A DNA stretch of 64,000 bases from JAGVSV01 sp040766135 (GTDB taxonomy: Bacteria; Bacillota; Clostridia; Christensenellales; Aristaeellaceae), in contig JAXGRA010000005.1 of assembly GCA_040766135.1 (NCBI GenBank), forward strand, positions 1 to 64,000. The letters are read 5' to 3'. The notes beneath the pieces were generated by a model that was not told where the DNA came from, did no database searches, and saw only the letters and a list, made by a program, of their open reading frames with translations. The position numbers were made by a program, and so were the translations under genes. Below are positions 41,378-51,522 of this stretch, one piece after another. Position 1 is the first letter of the stretch. The number at the start of each line of letters is the position of its first letter.

Positions 41378-43054
41378 ATGCGCAGCAACGAAATGAAACA
41401 GGGGGCGCAGCGCGCGCCGCAGCGCTCCCTGCTGCGGGCCAGTGGCCTGACCGGGGAACAGATCAAAAAGCCCCTGGTCGGCATTGTCAACTCCTTTAAC
41501 GAGTTGGTGCCCGGACACATTCACTTAAACACCATTGCCCGCGCCGTCAAGGACGGGGTGCTGATGGGCGGCGGCACGCCGTTAGAGTTTAACACCATCG
41601 CGGTGTGCGATGGCATTGCCATGGGGCACGAGGGCATGCGCTATTCGCTATGCACGCGCGAACTGATTGCAGATACCGTAGAGTGCATGGTCAAAGCGCA
41701 TGCGCTGGACGCACTGGTGTTCATCCCCAACTGCGACAAGATCGTGCCCGGTATGCTGATGGCCGCCGCGCGCCTCAACCTGCCGTGCATCTTCATGTCC
41801 GGTGGGCCCATGTTGTCGCTGCCGGTGGATGGCGGCTATCGGGATTTGAACAGTGTTTTTGAGGCGGTAGGTGCCTATACCATCGGCAACATCAACGAGC
41901 AGCAACTGACCGATGTGGAGGAAACATCCTGCCCCAGCTGCGGCAGCTGCTCGGGCATGTTTACGGCCAACTCCATGAACTGCCTGTGCGAGGCGCTGGG
42001 CCTGGCGCTGCCCGGCAATGGCAGCGTGCCTGCCGTGCTGTCCAAACGCGTTCACATGGCCAAGCAGGCCGGTGTCCAGGTGATGAAACTGCTGGAGCAG
42101 GATATCACCTGCTTAGACATCCTGACCGAAACGGCGCTGCGCAATGCATTGACGGTGGATATGGCTTTGGGCTGCTCCAGCAACTCGGCGCTGCACCTGG
42201 CGGCCATCGCGCATGAAGCCGGACTGCCGTTCTCTTTGGATATGATTAACGAAATCAGCAGCAGCACACCCAACCTGTGCAAACTGGCCCCGGCGGGCCC
42301 GCATCACATGCAGGATTTGGACGCCGCAGGCGGCGTGTACGCCGTGATCAAGCAACTGCTGGATGCCGGGCTGATGGACGGCAACGCGCTGACGGTGCTG
42401 GGTGTGCCCATGGCGGAGGCTGTGAAGGATGCCCGCGTTAAGGACAGCAGCGTTATCCGCCCGGTGGACAACCCCTATGCTCCGGTGGGTGGGCTGGCGG
42501 TGTTGTTTGGCAACCTGGCCCCCAAGGGCGCCATTGTCAAGCAAAGCGCCGTTGCGCCCGAGATGCTCAAGCATGAAGGCCCTGCGCGCGTGTTTGACAG
42601 CGAGGACGAGGCGGCTGCCGCCATCTTTGGCGGCAAGGTCAAGCCCGGCGATGTGCTGGTCATCCGCTATGAAGGGCCGCGCGGCGGCCCCGGCATGCGC
42701 GAAATGCTGGCGCCCACCTCGGCCATTGCGGGCATGCACTTGGACAAAGAAGTAGCGCTGATTACCGATGGGCGCTTTTCTGGTGCCACGCGCGGCGCGT
42801 CCATTGGCCATGTATCGCCGGAGGCTGCGGCCATGGGCCCCATCGCACTGGTGCAGGAAGGCGACATCATTGCCATTGACATCCCCAACCACAGCCTGCA
42901 GCTGAAGGTGTCCGAGGATGAACTGGCCGCGCGCCGCGCCGCCTTTGTGCCCAAACGCGGCAAGAAACTGACCGGATATTTGAAGCGCTATCAGCGGCTG
43001 GTGTCATCGGCCGACTTGGGCGCAGTGTTCACGGAAAGCGAGGACGACGAATGA
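41378..43054 (+). CDS. ilvD: dihydroxy-acid dehydratase
   Basis: 558 residues, iron-sulfur enzyme. Seen: QRSLLRASGLTGEQIKKPLVGIVNS, cluster cysteines in FIPNCDK and TSCPSCGSCSGMFTANSM, and the C-terminal GGPGMREML, TDGRFSGATRGASIGHVSPEA. Produces the 2-keto acids for Val and Ile. Overlaps leuA by four bases. Confidence 0.98.
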   Translation: MRSNEMKQGAQRAPQRSLLRASGLTGEQIKKPLVGIVNSFNELVPGHIHLNTIARAVKDGVLMGGGTPLEFNTIAVCDGIAMGHEGMRYSLCTRELIADTVECMVKAHALDALVFIPNCDKIVPGMLMAAARLNLPCIFMSGGPMLSLPVDGGYRDLNSVFEAVGAYTIGNINEQQLTDVEETSCPSCGSCSGMFTANSMNCLCEALGLALPGNGSVPAVLSKRVHMAKQAGVQVMKLLEQDITCLDILTETALRNALTVDMALGCSSNSALHLAAIAHEAGLPFSLDMINEISSSTPNLCKLAPAGPHHMQDLDAAGGVYAVIKQLLDAGLMDGNALTVLGVPMAEAVKDARVKDSSVIRPVDNPYAPVGGLAVLFGNLAPKGAIVKQSAVAPEMLKHEGPARVFDSEDEAAAAIFGGKVKPGDVLVIRYEGPRGGPGMREMLAPTSAIAGMHLDKEVALITDGRFSGATRGASIGHVSPEAAAMGPIALVQEGDIIAIDIPNHSLQLKVSEDELAARRAAFVPKRGKKLTGYLKRYQRLVSSADLGAVFTESEDDE

Positions 43055-44553
43055 AGCGCATCAAAATATTTGATACTACCCTGCGCGATGGGGAGCAAGC
43101 CCCCGGCTGCAGCATGGACTTTGCCGAGAAGATGGAGCTGGCGCTGGCGCTGGAACGCATGGGTGTGGACGTTATCGAGGCTGGCTTTGCCATTTCATCG
43201 CCCGGCGATTTTGAATCGGTCTCGGCCATTGCCAAGGCTGTCAAAAACTGCACCGTGGCCAGCCTGGCGCGCTGCACGCGCAAGGACATCGATGTGGCCT
43301 GGGACGCAGTCAAGCATGCCGCGCACCCGCGCATCCACGTGTTTCTGGCCACCTCGCCCACGCACATGCAGTACAAGCTGCGCATGAGCGAGGAGCAGGT
43401 GCTGACTACCATACGGGACATGGTGGGCTATGCCAAAACAAAGCTGGACGATATCGAGTTTTCGGCCGAGGACGCCACGCGCTCCGACCGGGAGTTTCTG
43501 GTGCGCGCGGTGACAGCAGCCGTAGAAGCCGGAGCCACCACCATCAACATCCCGGACACGGTGGGCTACACCACGCCCTTTGAGATGGAAGAGCTGATTG
43601 CCTACCTGTTAGAGCAAGTGCCCGGCCTCAAAGACGTTGACCTGTCCGTACATTGCCACAACGACCTGGGGCTGGCGGTGGCTAACTCCCTGGCCGCGCT
43701 GCGCGCCGGTGCCACGCAGGTGGAAACCTCCATGTGCGGCTTAGGCGAGCGCGCGGGCAATGCCGCCATGGAAGAAGTGGTGATGGCGCTGCACACCCGC
43801 AAGGATGTGCTGCCCTTTGTGTGCAACGTGGATACCACGCGCATCTTTCCGGTCAGCCGGTTGGTTTATTCCATCTTGGGCGTGCAGGCGCCGCTCAACA
43901 AGCCCATCGTGGGCGCCAATGCGTTTGCACATGAGGCCGGCATCCACCAGCATGGCGTGCTGGCCAACCGCCAGACATACGAGATCATGACGCCTGAATC
44001 GGTGGGCGTGAACACCAGCAAGATGGTGCTGGGCAAGCATTCCGGCCGCCATGCGGTGGTGGATCGCCTGAACGACCTGGGCTATACGACGCTGGACGAA
44101 GCTGAAATAGACAAGCTGTTTGAACGCTTTAAGGCGCTGTGTGACCGCAAGAAGGCCATCACCGATGCCGACCTGGAGGCGCTGGTGCTGCACCGCGGCC
44201 TTGATACCGGTGCGCCCTACAAGCTGGATCGCTTTACCATCAGCGCCGGCAACTATGTATCCTGCTCGGCCGTGGTGCGCCTGACCCACAACAATGAGCA
44301 GCAGGAGGCCGTGGCCATGGGCGATGGCCCCATTGACGCTGCGTTCAACGCTGTGGACATCATCGTCAAGGCGCCGGAACACCGGCTGGAGGATTACTCC
44401 ATCCAGACCATCTCCGAAGGCAAGGATGCGCAGGGTGAAGCCATGGTCAAGATACGCGCGGGTGACCGCATTGTAACAGGGCGCGGCCTGTCCACCGACG
44501 TGCTGGAGGCCTCGTTGCTGGCGTACATCAACGGCATGAACAAGCTGCTATGA
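43051..44553 (+). CDS. leuA: 2-isopropylmalate synthase
   Basis: 500 residues, first step of leucine synthesis. HMGL-type TIM barrel with FDTTLRDGEQAPGC, VHCHNDLGLAVANSLAALRAGATQVE metal histidines and GLGERAGNAAMEEVVMAL, then a LeuA dimer/regulatory domain (PYKLDRFTISAGNYVSCSAVVRL). Overlaps both neighbours by four bases. Confidence 0.97.
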   Translation: MKRIKIFDTTLRDGEQAPGCSMDFAEKMELALALERMGVDVIEAGFAISSPGDFESVSAIAKAVKNCTVASLARCTRKDIDVAWDAVKHAAHPRIHVFLATSPTHMQYKLRMSEEQVLTTIRDMVGYAKTKLDDIEFSAEDATRSDREFLVRAVTAAVEAGATTINIPDTVGYTTPFEMEELIAYLLEQVPGLKDVDLSVHCHNDLGLAVANSLAALRAGATQVETSMCGLGERAGNAAMEEVVMALHTRKDVLPFVCNVDTTRIFPVSRLVYSILGVQAPLNKPIVGANAFAHEAGIHQHGVLANRQTYEIMTPESVGVNTSKMVLGKHSGRHAVVDRLNDLGYTTLDEAEIDKLFERFKALCDRKKAITDADLEALVLHRGLDTGAPYKLDRFTISAGNYVSCSAVVRLTHNNEQQEAVAMGDGPIDAAFNAVDIIVKAPEHRLEDYSIQTISEGKDAQGEAMVKIRAGDRIVTGRGLSTDVLEASLLAYINGMNKLL

Positions 44554-46127
44554 ACAAAGAAAAGATCCTGATATTTGACTCCACCCTGCGCGATGGCGCG
44601 CAGGGGGAGGGCATTTCCTACTCGGTGTCCGACAAGCTGTCCATCGTGCGTGCGCTGGATGACTTTGGCGTGGACTATATCGAGGCCGGCAACCCCGGCA
44701 GCAACCCCAAGGACATTGCCTTTTTCCGCGAGGTGCGCGGCGATGCGCTGAAAAATGCGCGCCTGTGCGCCTTTGGCAGCACTCACAAAAAGGGAGCAAC
44801 GCCTGAAAGCGACCCCAACGTGCTGTCGTTGCTCAGGGCCGAAACGCCCGCGGTGTCGCTGTTTGGCAAGGCGTGGGATCTGCATGTGCACAAGGTGCTG
44901 ATGGCCAGCTTGGAAGAAAACCTTGATCTGGTGGGCAACACGGTGCGCTATTTCCACCGGCAGGGGCGCGAGGTCATCTTTGATGCAGAGCATTTCTTTG
45001 ACGGCCTGCGCGATAACCCTGAATATACTTTGAAGGTGCTGGAAGTGGCGCTGCAGGCAGGGGCATCATGCCTGTGCCTGTGCGATACCAACGGCGGCAC
45101 CATGCCCATGCAGGTGTACAAGGATGTACAATTGGTGCGCGAACGCTTCCCCACGGCGCAGATAGGCATTCACTGCCACAACGATACCGGCTGCGCGGTG
45201 GCCAGTTCCGTCATGGCGGTGGAGGCCGGCGCCCGTCAGGTGCAGGGCACATTTATCGGCACGGGCGAGCGCTGCGGCAATGCGGATTTGAGCGTCATCA
45301 TCCCCAATTTGCAGCTCAAAATGGGCTATGACTGCGTAGCTGACAGCCTGCAGGATTTGCTGCAAACGGTGCGGCAGGTGACGGAGATCAGCAACCTGCA
45401 GGTGCCGGGCAACACGCCCTATGTGGGCGCCAGCGCCTTTGCGCACAAGGGCGGCATGCACATTGACGGCGTCAGCAAGCTGTCTTCCTCCTTTGAGCAC
45501 ATCTCGCCCGAAACCGTGGGCAACACGCGCCGGTTTTTGATGAGCGAAGTGTCCGGCCGCAGCATGGTGATGCGCAAGTTAACCACCGTAGCGCCGGAAC
45601 TGACGCGTGATTCCGAGGAAGTGGCCGCCATTTTAGCGCGGGTGAAGGAGCTGGAAAACGAAGGCTATCAGTTTGAAGCAGCCGACGCCAGCTTTGAATT
45701 GATGGCGCGCCGCACGCTGGGCCGCTTTGAGCCGCACTTTGACACCATTATGTACCGCACCACCGGCGAATATCCGCCGCCTGCGGGTGACAACAGCGCA
45801 TCGGCCATTATCAGCCTGGTGGTGGACGGCCGCGAGGAAACCACCGCCAGCATGGGCAACGGCCCGGTGCATGCGCTGGATATGGCGCTGCGCAAGGCGC
45901 TTAACGTATTTTATCCCTGCCTGTCGCAGGTGCGCCTGACCGACTATAAGGTGCGCGTGCTGACCGGCGAGGAGGCCACGGCCTCCAAGGTGCGCGTGCT
46001 GATTGAATCTACCGATGGCGAACACCTGTGGACAACCGTTGGGGTGGGCACCGACGTGGTGGCTGCCAGCTGGGAAGCGCTGTGTGATTCGCTGGAATAT
46101 ATGCTTTACAGAAGGAAAGGGGAGTAA
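44550..46127 (+). CDS. cimA: citramalate synthase
   Basis: 525 residues, a LeuA relative with differences typical of the CimA group: FDSTLRDGAQGEGISYSVSDKLSIVRALDDFGVDYIEAGNPGSNPKD, AFGSTHKKG, and GIHCHNDTGCAVASSVMAVEAGARQVQGTF with GTGERCGNADLSVIIPNLQLKMGY. It makes (R)-citramalate from pyruvate and acetyl-CoA, and LeuCDB then convert this to 2-oxobutyrate for isoleucine. Placed between leuA and leuC in the same operon. The alternative, a second isopropylmalate synthase, fits less well because of these motifs. Confidence 0.93.
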   Translation: MNKEKILIFDSTLRDGAQGEGISYSVSDKLSIVRALDDFGVDYIEAGNPGSNPKDIAFFREVRGDALKNARLCAFGSTHKKGATPESDPNVLSLLRAETPAVSLFGKAWDLHVHKVLMASLEENLDLVGNTVRYFHRQGREVIFDAEHFFDGLRDNPEYTLKVLEVALQAGASCLCLCDTNGGTMPMQVYKDVQLVRERFPTAQIGIHCHNDTGCAVASSVMAVEAGARQVQGTFIGTGERCGNADLSVIIPNLQLKMGYDCVADSLQDLLQTVRQVTEISNLQVPGNTPYVGASAFAHKGGMHIDGVSKLSSSFEHISPETVGNTRRFLMSEVSGRSMVMRKLTTVAPELTRDSEEVAAILARVKELENEGYQFEAADASFELMARRTLGRFEPHFDTIMYRTTGEYPPPAGDNSASAIISLVVDGREETTASMGNGPVHALDMALRKALNVFYPCLSQVRLTDYKVRVLTGEEATASKVRVLIESTDGEHLWTTVGVGTDVVAASWEALCDSLEYMLYRRKGE

Positions 46128-46128
46128 C

Positions 46129-47394
46129 ATGAGCCAAATGACCATGACGCAGAAGATCATCGCTGCGCATTGCGGCAAGGACAGCGTCGTTGCCGATGAA
46201 ATCGTGCTGGCCCAGGTGGACATGGTGCTGGCCAACGACGTGACGGCGCCCGTTGCCATCAACGAGTTTCGCAAACTGAGCAACCCTGTGGTGTTTGACC
46301 GCGAAAAGATTGCACTGGTGCTGGATCACTTCACCCCCAACAAGGACATCAAGGCCGCCGAGCAGTCAAAGCTGGTGCGCGAGTTTGCCGGGGAGCACAA
46401 CATCCACCACTTCTACGATGTGGGCGAGGCCGGGGTGGAGCACGCGCTGCTGCCCGAAAAAGGCATGGTAACGGCTGGCGATCTGGTCATCGGTGCCGAC
46501 AGCCACACCTGCACCTATGGCGCGCTGGGCGCGTTCAGTACGGGCGTGGGCTCCACCGATGCGGCGGTGGCCATGGCCTCGGGCAAGGTATGGCTGCGCG
46601 TGCCGCGTGCCATCAGCGTGGTTTTGAAGGGCAAGTTGCCGCAGTATGTGTCGGGCAAGGATGTCATCCTGCACCTGATTGGCATGCTGGGCGTGGACGG
46701 CGCGCTGTACCAGTCGCTGGAGTTTTCGGGCGAGGGCGTACAGGCGCTGACCATGGACGACCGGCTGTGCATCTGCAACATGGCCATTGAAGCCGGCGGC
46801 AAGAACGCAGTGTTCCCGGTGGATGAAGCTACACTGAAGTATCTGACTGACCACGGCGCAGCAACCCCGCGCGTATATGCCGCCGATCCCGGCGCGCATT
46901 ATGAGCGCGTGGTGGAAATCGACTTGGGCACGCTCAAACCCACGGTGGCTTTCCCGCATCTGCCTGAAAACACCAAAACGTTTGACGATATTCCCAAGGG
47001 CATGGAGATCAACCAAGTGGTCATCGGCTCCTGCACCAATGGACGGTTGAGCGACTTTGTCGCCGCCGCGGCCATCCTCAAGGGCCGCAAGGTGCACAAG
47101 GGCGTGCGCTGCCTGATCATCCCGGCTACGCAGAAGATATACCGCGATGCCATGCACATGGGCCTGTTTGATATATTCTTGGATGCAGGCTGCGCGATAT
47201 CCACGCCCACCTGCGGCCCATGCTTGGGCGGCCACATGGGCATCTTAGCTGCGGGCGAGCGGTGTGTGGCCACCACCAACCGCAACTTTGTCGGGCGCAT
47301 GGGCTCCCCCCAGGCGGAGGTGTATCTGGCCAACCCCGAGGTGGCGGCTGCCAGCGCTGTGCTGGGCGTCATTGCGTCACCGGACATGCTGTAA
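46129..47394 (+). CDS. leuC: isopropylmalate isomerase large subunit
   Basis: 421 residues, aconitase family, shorter HacA/LeuC type. 4Fe-4S cysteines in GSCTNGRLSDF and TPTCGPCLGGHMG; GADSHTCTYGALGAFSTGVGSTD near 125. ATG 46129 follows AAGGAAAGGGGAG; an open frame reaching back into cimA is not used. Acts with LeuD on isopropylmalate and citramalate. Confidence 0.97.
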   Translation: MSQMTMTQKIIAAHCGKDSVVADEIVLAQVDMVLANDVTAPVAINEFRKLSNPVVFDREKIALVLDHFTPNKDIKAAEQSKLVREFAGEHNIHHFYDVGEAGVEHALLPEKGMVTAGDLVIGADSHTCTYGALGAFSTGVGSTDAAVAMASGKVWLRVPRAISVVLKGKLPQYVSGKDVILHLIGMLGVDGALYQSLEFSGEGVQALTMDDRLCICNMAIEAGGKNAVFPVDEATLKYLTDHGAATPRVYAADPGAHYERVVEIDLGTLKPTVAFPHLPENTKTFDDIPKGMEINQVVIGSCTNGRLSDFVAAAAILKGRKVHKGVRCLIIPATQKIYRDAMHMGLFDIFLDAGCAISTPTCGPCLGGHMGILAAGERCVATTNRNFVGRMGSPQAEVYLANPEVAAASAVLGVIASPDML

Positions 47395-47407
47395 GGGAGG
47401 GAATATC

Positions 47408-47890
47408 ATGAAACTGACTGGAAAAGCACTGGTATACGGCGATCATGTGGACACTGACGTCATCATCCCGGCGCGTTATTTGAACACCGCCGACCCCAAG
47501 GAACTGGCTGCCCACTGCATGGAGGACATCGACAAGGATTTCCTGAAAAAATTGTCGCCCGGTGATTTTGTGGTGGCGGGCGTTAACTTTGGCTGCGGTT
47601 CCTCGCGGGAACATGCGCCGCTGGCGCTCAAGGCCGCAGGCGTATCCTGCGTGATTGCCAAAAGCTTTGCGCGCATTTTCTACCGCAATGCACTGAACAT
47701 CGGCCTGCCCATCATTATAAGTAGCATGGACATCGCCCAGGGCGACCATGTGGAGGCCGATCTGGAGCGCGGCACGCTGACCAATGTGACCCGCAACATC
47801 CAGGAAAGCTTCCCGCCCTTCCCGCCGTTTTTACAGACGGTCATTGCATCCGGCGGGCTGCTTAACTCGCTGGAAGGAGGCAAACTATGA
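47408..47890 (+). CDS. leuD: isopropylmalate isomerase small subunit
   Basis: 160 residues, aconitase swivel domain: VYGDHVDTDVIIPARYLNT, GVNFGCGSSREHAPLALKAAGVSCVIAKSFARIFYRNALNIGLP. ATG 47408 follows AAGGGAGGGA. Overlaps leuB by four bases. Confidence 0.97.
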   Translation: MKLTGKALVYGDHVDTDVIIPARYLNTADPKELAAHCMEDIDKDFLKKLSPGDFVVAGVNFGCGSSREHAPLALKAAGVSCVIAKSFARIFYRNALNIGLPIIISSMDIAQGDHVEADLERGTLTNVTRNIQESFPPFPPFLQTVIASGGLLNSLEGGKL

Positions 47891-48957
47891 ACTATCATGT
47901 AGCCGTGTTGGCCGGTGATGGCATCGGCCCGGAAATTGCATCCGCTGCCTGTCAGGTGTTGGACAAGGTGCTGGCGAAGTTTGGCCACAGCGTGCGCTAC
48001 ACGCAGGTGCTGGCCGGCGGCTGCGCCATTGACGCCACCGGACATCCGCTGCCCGAACTGGCTGTCAAGCAGTGCTTGGACAGCGATGCCGTGCTGCTGG
48101 GTGCGGTGGGCGGCCCCAAGTGGGACACGCTGCCCGGCCACCTGCGGCCGGAGCGTGCGCTGCTGGGCGTGCGCAAGGCGCTGGGCCTGTACGCCAACCT
48201 GCGCCCCGCCAAGCTGATGCCGGAGCTGGCTGCCGCCTGCCCGCTGCGTGAAGAAACCGCGGCCAAGGGCTTTGATATGCTCATCGTGCGGGAGCTCATC
48301 GGCGGCATGTACTTTGGAGAGTCGGACCGTGGCGAGGGCGAAGGCGGTACCTATGCCTATGATACCGAGATCTATTCGCAACACGAAGTGCGGCGCATCG
48401 GACGCATCGCCTTTGAGGCTGCGCGCGGGCGCAGGCTGCACGTCACCAGCATCGATAAAGCCAACGTGCTGGAGTCTGGACGCCTGTGGCGCGAAACCAT
48501 CCACGAGTTGGCCAAGGAATACCCCGATGTTACGCTCAGGGACATGCTGGTGGACAACGCCGCCATGCAGCTGGTGCAAAACCCTGCACAGTTTGACGTC
48601 ATCGTCACCACCAACATGTTTGGCGATATTTTATCTGATGAAGCATCGCAGCTGACCGGTTCCATCGGGCTGCTGCCCTCTGCCTCGTTGGGCGATGGCA
48701 CGCGCGGGCTGTACGAGCCTATCCACGGCTCCGCCCCCGACATCGCGGGGCAGGATCTGGCCAATCCGATTGCTACCGTGCTGTCGGTGGGCATGATGCT
48801 GCGCACATCCTTTAAGCTGCCCGAAGCTGCAGACCTGGTGGAGGCTGCCGTGCAGGGCGTGCTGCAGGATGGCCTGCGCACGCGCGACATTGCCTGGGGC
48901 GGCCCGTACATCAAGGGCAGCGAGATGACACAGGCCCTGCTTACCCGACTGAATTAG
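47887..48957 (+). CDS. leuB: 3-isopropylmalate dehydrogenase
   Basis: 356 residues, NAD-dependent decarboxylating dehydrogenase: VLAGDGIGPEI start, RPAKLMPELAAACPLRE, RELIGGMYFGESD, DNAAMQLVQNPAQFDVIVTTNMFGDILSDEA and PIHGSAPDIAGQDLANP. Third LeuCDB enzyme; also serves the citramalate route. Confidence 0.98.
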   Translation: MNYHVAVLAGDGIGPEIASAACQVLDKVLAKFGHSVRYTQVLAGGCAIDATGHPLPELAVKQCLDSDAVLLGAVGGPKWDTLPGHLRPERALLGVRKALGLYANLRPAKLMPELAAACPLREETAAKGFDMLIVRELIGGMYFGESDRGEGEGGTYAYDTEIYSQHEVRRIGRIAFEAARGRRLHVTSIDKANVLESGRLWRETIHELAKEYPDVTLRDMLVDNAAMQLVQNPAQFDVIVTTNMFGDILSDEASQLTGSIGLLPSASLGDGTRGLYEPIHGSAPDIAGQDLANPIATVLSVGMMLRTSFKLPEAADLVEAAVQGVLQDGLRTRDIAWGGPYIKGSEMTQALLTRLN

Positions 48958-48967
48958 GAGGCAACCA

Positions 48968-50038
48968 ATGGCAGATATCCGCATCACCCGCACCCCGCAG
49001 CCCAAAGCCAAGCCTGCCGATGAAAGCACGCTGGGCTTTGGACGCCTGTTTACCGACCACATGTTTTTGCAGGAATACGATGAGGGAAAAGGCTGGCACG
49101 ATGCGCGCATCGTGCCCTACGGCCCGCTGACGCTGGATCCCTCCTGTGCTGCGCTGCATTACGGGCAGACCATCTTTGAAGGCATGAAGTGCTACCGCCG
49201 CGATGATGGGGGCTTGCAGCTGTTCCGCCCCAAGGACAACTTTGCGCGCATGGCGCGCTCTGCCGCGCGCATGGGCATGGCGACGCCGGATCTTGACACC
49301 TGGCTGGAAGGGCTTAAGCAGTTAATCAACATTGACCGCGAATGGGTGCCGAGCCGTGAAGGCACCAGCCTGTACATCCGCCCCACCATGATCGCCATGG
49401 ATGAAAAACTGGGCGTGCACACTGCGCTGCGCTACCTGTTCTACATTATCCTGTCCCCGGTGGGCGCGTACTACCCCGGCGGGCTTGCGCCCAACGATAT
49501 CTACGTGGAGGATGCCTATGTGCGCGCGGTGCGTGGCGGCATTGGCGAGGCCAAGACCGGCGGCAACTACGCCGCGTCCATTCTGGCCGGCATCAAGGCC
49601 GAGCAGGCCGGCTTTGCACAGGTGTTGTGGCTGGACGGCGTGGAACAAAAATATATCGAAGAAGTGGGCGCGATGAACATATTCTTCGTATATGGCGATA
49701 CGCTGTACACGCCCAAACTCAACGGCAGCATCCTGCCCGGCATCACCCGCGACAGCGTGATCAAGTTAGCCGCCCACATGGGCTACAAAACCGTGGAAGC
49801 CCGCATGGAGGCCGAGCAGGTGATGAAGGATATCCAGTCCGGTGCAATCACCGAAGCCTTCGGCTCGGGTACGGCGGCGGTAATATCGCCCGTCAAGGCC
49901 TTTGCCTATAAGGGTGCCACCTACACCGTGGGCGATGGCGGCATCGGTGCCGTTTCTCAGCGCCTATATGATACCCTGACTGGCATCCAATGGGGCCGCG
50001 AGCCCGATCCCTTCGGATGGGTGATGAAGTTGTCCTAA
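48968..50038 (+). CDS. ilvE: branched-chain amino acid aminotransferase
   Basis: 356 residues, fold-type IV PLP enzyme of the eukaryote-like BCAT group. Seen: FGRLFTDHMF, LHYGQTIFEGMKCYRRDDG, PLP lysine K196 in GEAKTGGNYAAS, EEVGAMNIFF and EAFGSGTAAVISPV. It completes Val, Leu and Ile synthesis and closes the operon; a terminator follows. Confidence 0.97.
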   Translation: MADIRITRTPQPKAKPADESTLGFGRLFTDHMFLQEYDEGKGWHDARIVPYGPLTLDPSCAALHYGQTIFEGMKCYRRDDGGLQLFRPKDNFARMARSAARMGMATPDLDTWLEGLKQLINIDREWVPSREGTSLYIRPTMIAMDEKLGVHTALRYLFYIILSPVGAYYPGGLAPNDIYVEDAYVRAVRGGIGEAKTGGNYAASILAGIKAEQAGFAQVLWLDGVEQKYIEEVGAMNIFFVYGDTLYTPKLNGSILPGITRDSVIKLAAHMGYKTVEARMEAEQVMKDIQSGAITEAFGSGTAAVISPVKAFAYKGATYTVGDGGIGAVSQRLYDTLTGIQWGREPDPFGWVMKLS

Positions 50039-50078
50039 CAATTTAAACGGATTTTGCAACAGCTTTTAATGCTGCGCA

Positions 50079-50127
50079 GGGCCTAATGGGGCTGTCGCTT
50101 GTTAATGACAATCTCATTAGGCCCTTT
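50079..50127 (+). terminator. terminator between ilvE and the convergent FAD gene
   Basis: Perfect ten-base arms GGGCCTAATG (50079-50088) and CATTAGGCCC (50115-50124), then TTT on the plus strand. The inner part forms a second small stem (TGTC/GACA). It probably stops transcription from both sides. Confidence 0.6.
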
Positions 50128-50141
50128 CATGTACATACTGA

Positions 50142-51497
50142 TTATTCAGGCAAGTAGGCACCAGCTGCACGTAACTTTTCGCGCAATACGCCGACATCAA
50201 TGCCCCGGAAATTGTTCTCCTTTTCGGTTGCCATAGCAGCGGCCATTCCAGCTGCTTCGCCCATGGCCAGGCAAACCGGCATGACGCGCAAACTGCCATT
50301 GACAATACGGTCGGAAGAAACACTTCGCCCAGCAACGATTACATTGTGCAAGCCCTTTGGCAGCAGCGCGCGGTATGGAACGCCATGGGACTCGCCTTTT
50401 CCATAGTGGACTGCAGTTTTATTTGCCACATCCTCATAGGTTTTTTCGCCTGTCAAAACTGCTTTCGCATCTTCTTGTCGATCATGAACATCAATATAGT
50501 AGCAGTTACGACAGATTTCATCATCAAACGTGCGGCGATTGATAAAGTCTTCGCGCGTAATCATGTAGTCGCCAACGATACGGCGTGTTTCTCGAATGCC
50601 CATTAACGCGCCTGTCTGGGCCAGGTAGGAGTTTGCAAACGCTTCCGGGAAAAACTCGGCCAAGCCATCTCGCAATTGCCGTGCAAGTTTTCGTCCCAGC
50701 ATCAAATCTTTGGAGAGGCTCCATGGTTCCGTGTTGTCTACATCAAACACATGTCCTGCGTTAAAACCAACCGTGCCTGGGCCGATGAAATTGTTACACA
50801 TATGAAAGTCGTGCACCAGTGGATACTTGTCCGATTGCATGATTTGGTAAATGGGGCTGTCTGGATTGGAAGCATGCAATTTTCGACCATAGGTATAAGC
50901 GTAACTATCTACATTGCTCAGCACAAAGCAGTGAGAACCTGGCTGCATCTTGCCCTCATGATCACCCTTTTCATAGGGTGCACCCGCCCACACTGCGATA
51001 TCGGCATCGCCTGTACAATCGATGTATACCTTTGCACGGTACGCACACAAGCCTTCTTTATTAGCGCCGAAAACGGCTGTCACATTTCCGTTTCCATCGG
51101 TTTCCAGGCCCGAAACAAAGGTGTTGAACAATACCTCCGCTCCGCTTTGGGAAACCATATCGTCATAGACCATTTTAAGCATTTCAGGATCAATGGGGAC
51201 CCAATCCACCAAGGTCTTGGGCACATGCAGCATGGTCGCCTTGACAGCTTCCATAATTTTTTCGCCCAGACCAGCGTATACGATATTCTCCCTATCCGAG
51301 AATGGGCACCAGGCCGGGACAAGGCCGCTGGTTCCCATGCCGCCCAATGAACCGGTCTGCTCCAGCAGCAGTGTGCGCTTTCCTTCCCGAGCGGATGCAA
51401 TGGCGGCAGTGCAACCGGCAGGCCCTCCGCCGATCACCAACACATCATAACCGTCATACAGCGGAATCTGCTGGGCAGGCATCATATATTGCTTCAT
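50142..51497 (-). CDS. FAD-dependent oxidoreductase linked to a sugar ABC operon
   Basis: 451 residues, flavoprotein of the family often labelled FAD_oxidored. FAD-binding DVLVIGGGPAGCTAAIASAREGKRTLLLEQTGSLGGMGTSGLV at about 18-60, IDCTGDADIAVWAG near 160, and a second FAD contact near the C-terminus (GLHNVIVAGRSVSSDRIVNGSLRVMPVCLAMGEAAGMAAA). No signal peptide, so it acts in the cytoplasm. The substrate is unknown. As the last gene behind two permeases and a binding protein, it may oxidise or dehydrogenate the imported compound. RBS GGAGGGAAA upstream. Confidence 0.85.
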   Translation of the reverse strand: MKQYMMPAQQIPLYDGYDVLVIGGGPAGCTAAIASAREGKRTLLLEQTGSLGGMGTSGLVPAWCPFSDRENIVYAGLGEKIMEAVKATMLHVPKTLVDWVPIDPEMLKMVYDDMVSQSGAEVLFNTFVSGLETDGNGNVTAVFGANKEGLCAYRAKVYIDCTGDADIAVWAGAPYEKGDHEGKMQPGSHCFVLSNVDSYAYTYGRKLHASNPDSPIYQIMQSDKYPLVHDFHMCNNFIGPGTVGFNAGHVFDVDNTEPWSLSKDLMLGRKLARQLRDGLAEFFPEAFANSYLAQTGALMGIRETRRIVGDYMITREDFINRRTFDDEICRNCYYIDVHDRQEDAKAVLTGEKTYEDVANKTAVHYGKGESHGVPYRALLPKGLHNVIVAGRSVSSDRIVNGSLRVMPVCLAMGEAAGMAAAMATEKENNFRGIDVGVLREKLRAAGAYLPE

Positions 51498-51522
51498 AAT
51501 ATTTCCCTCCGATTATGTTGAA

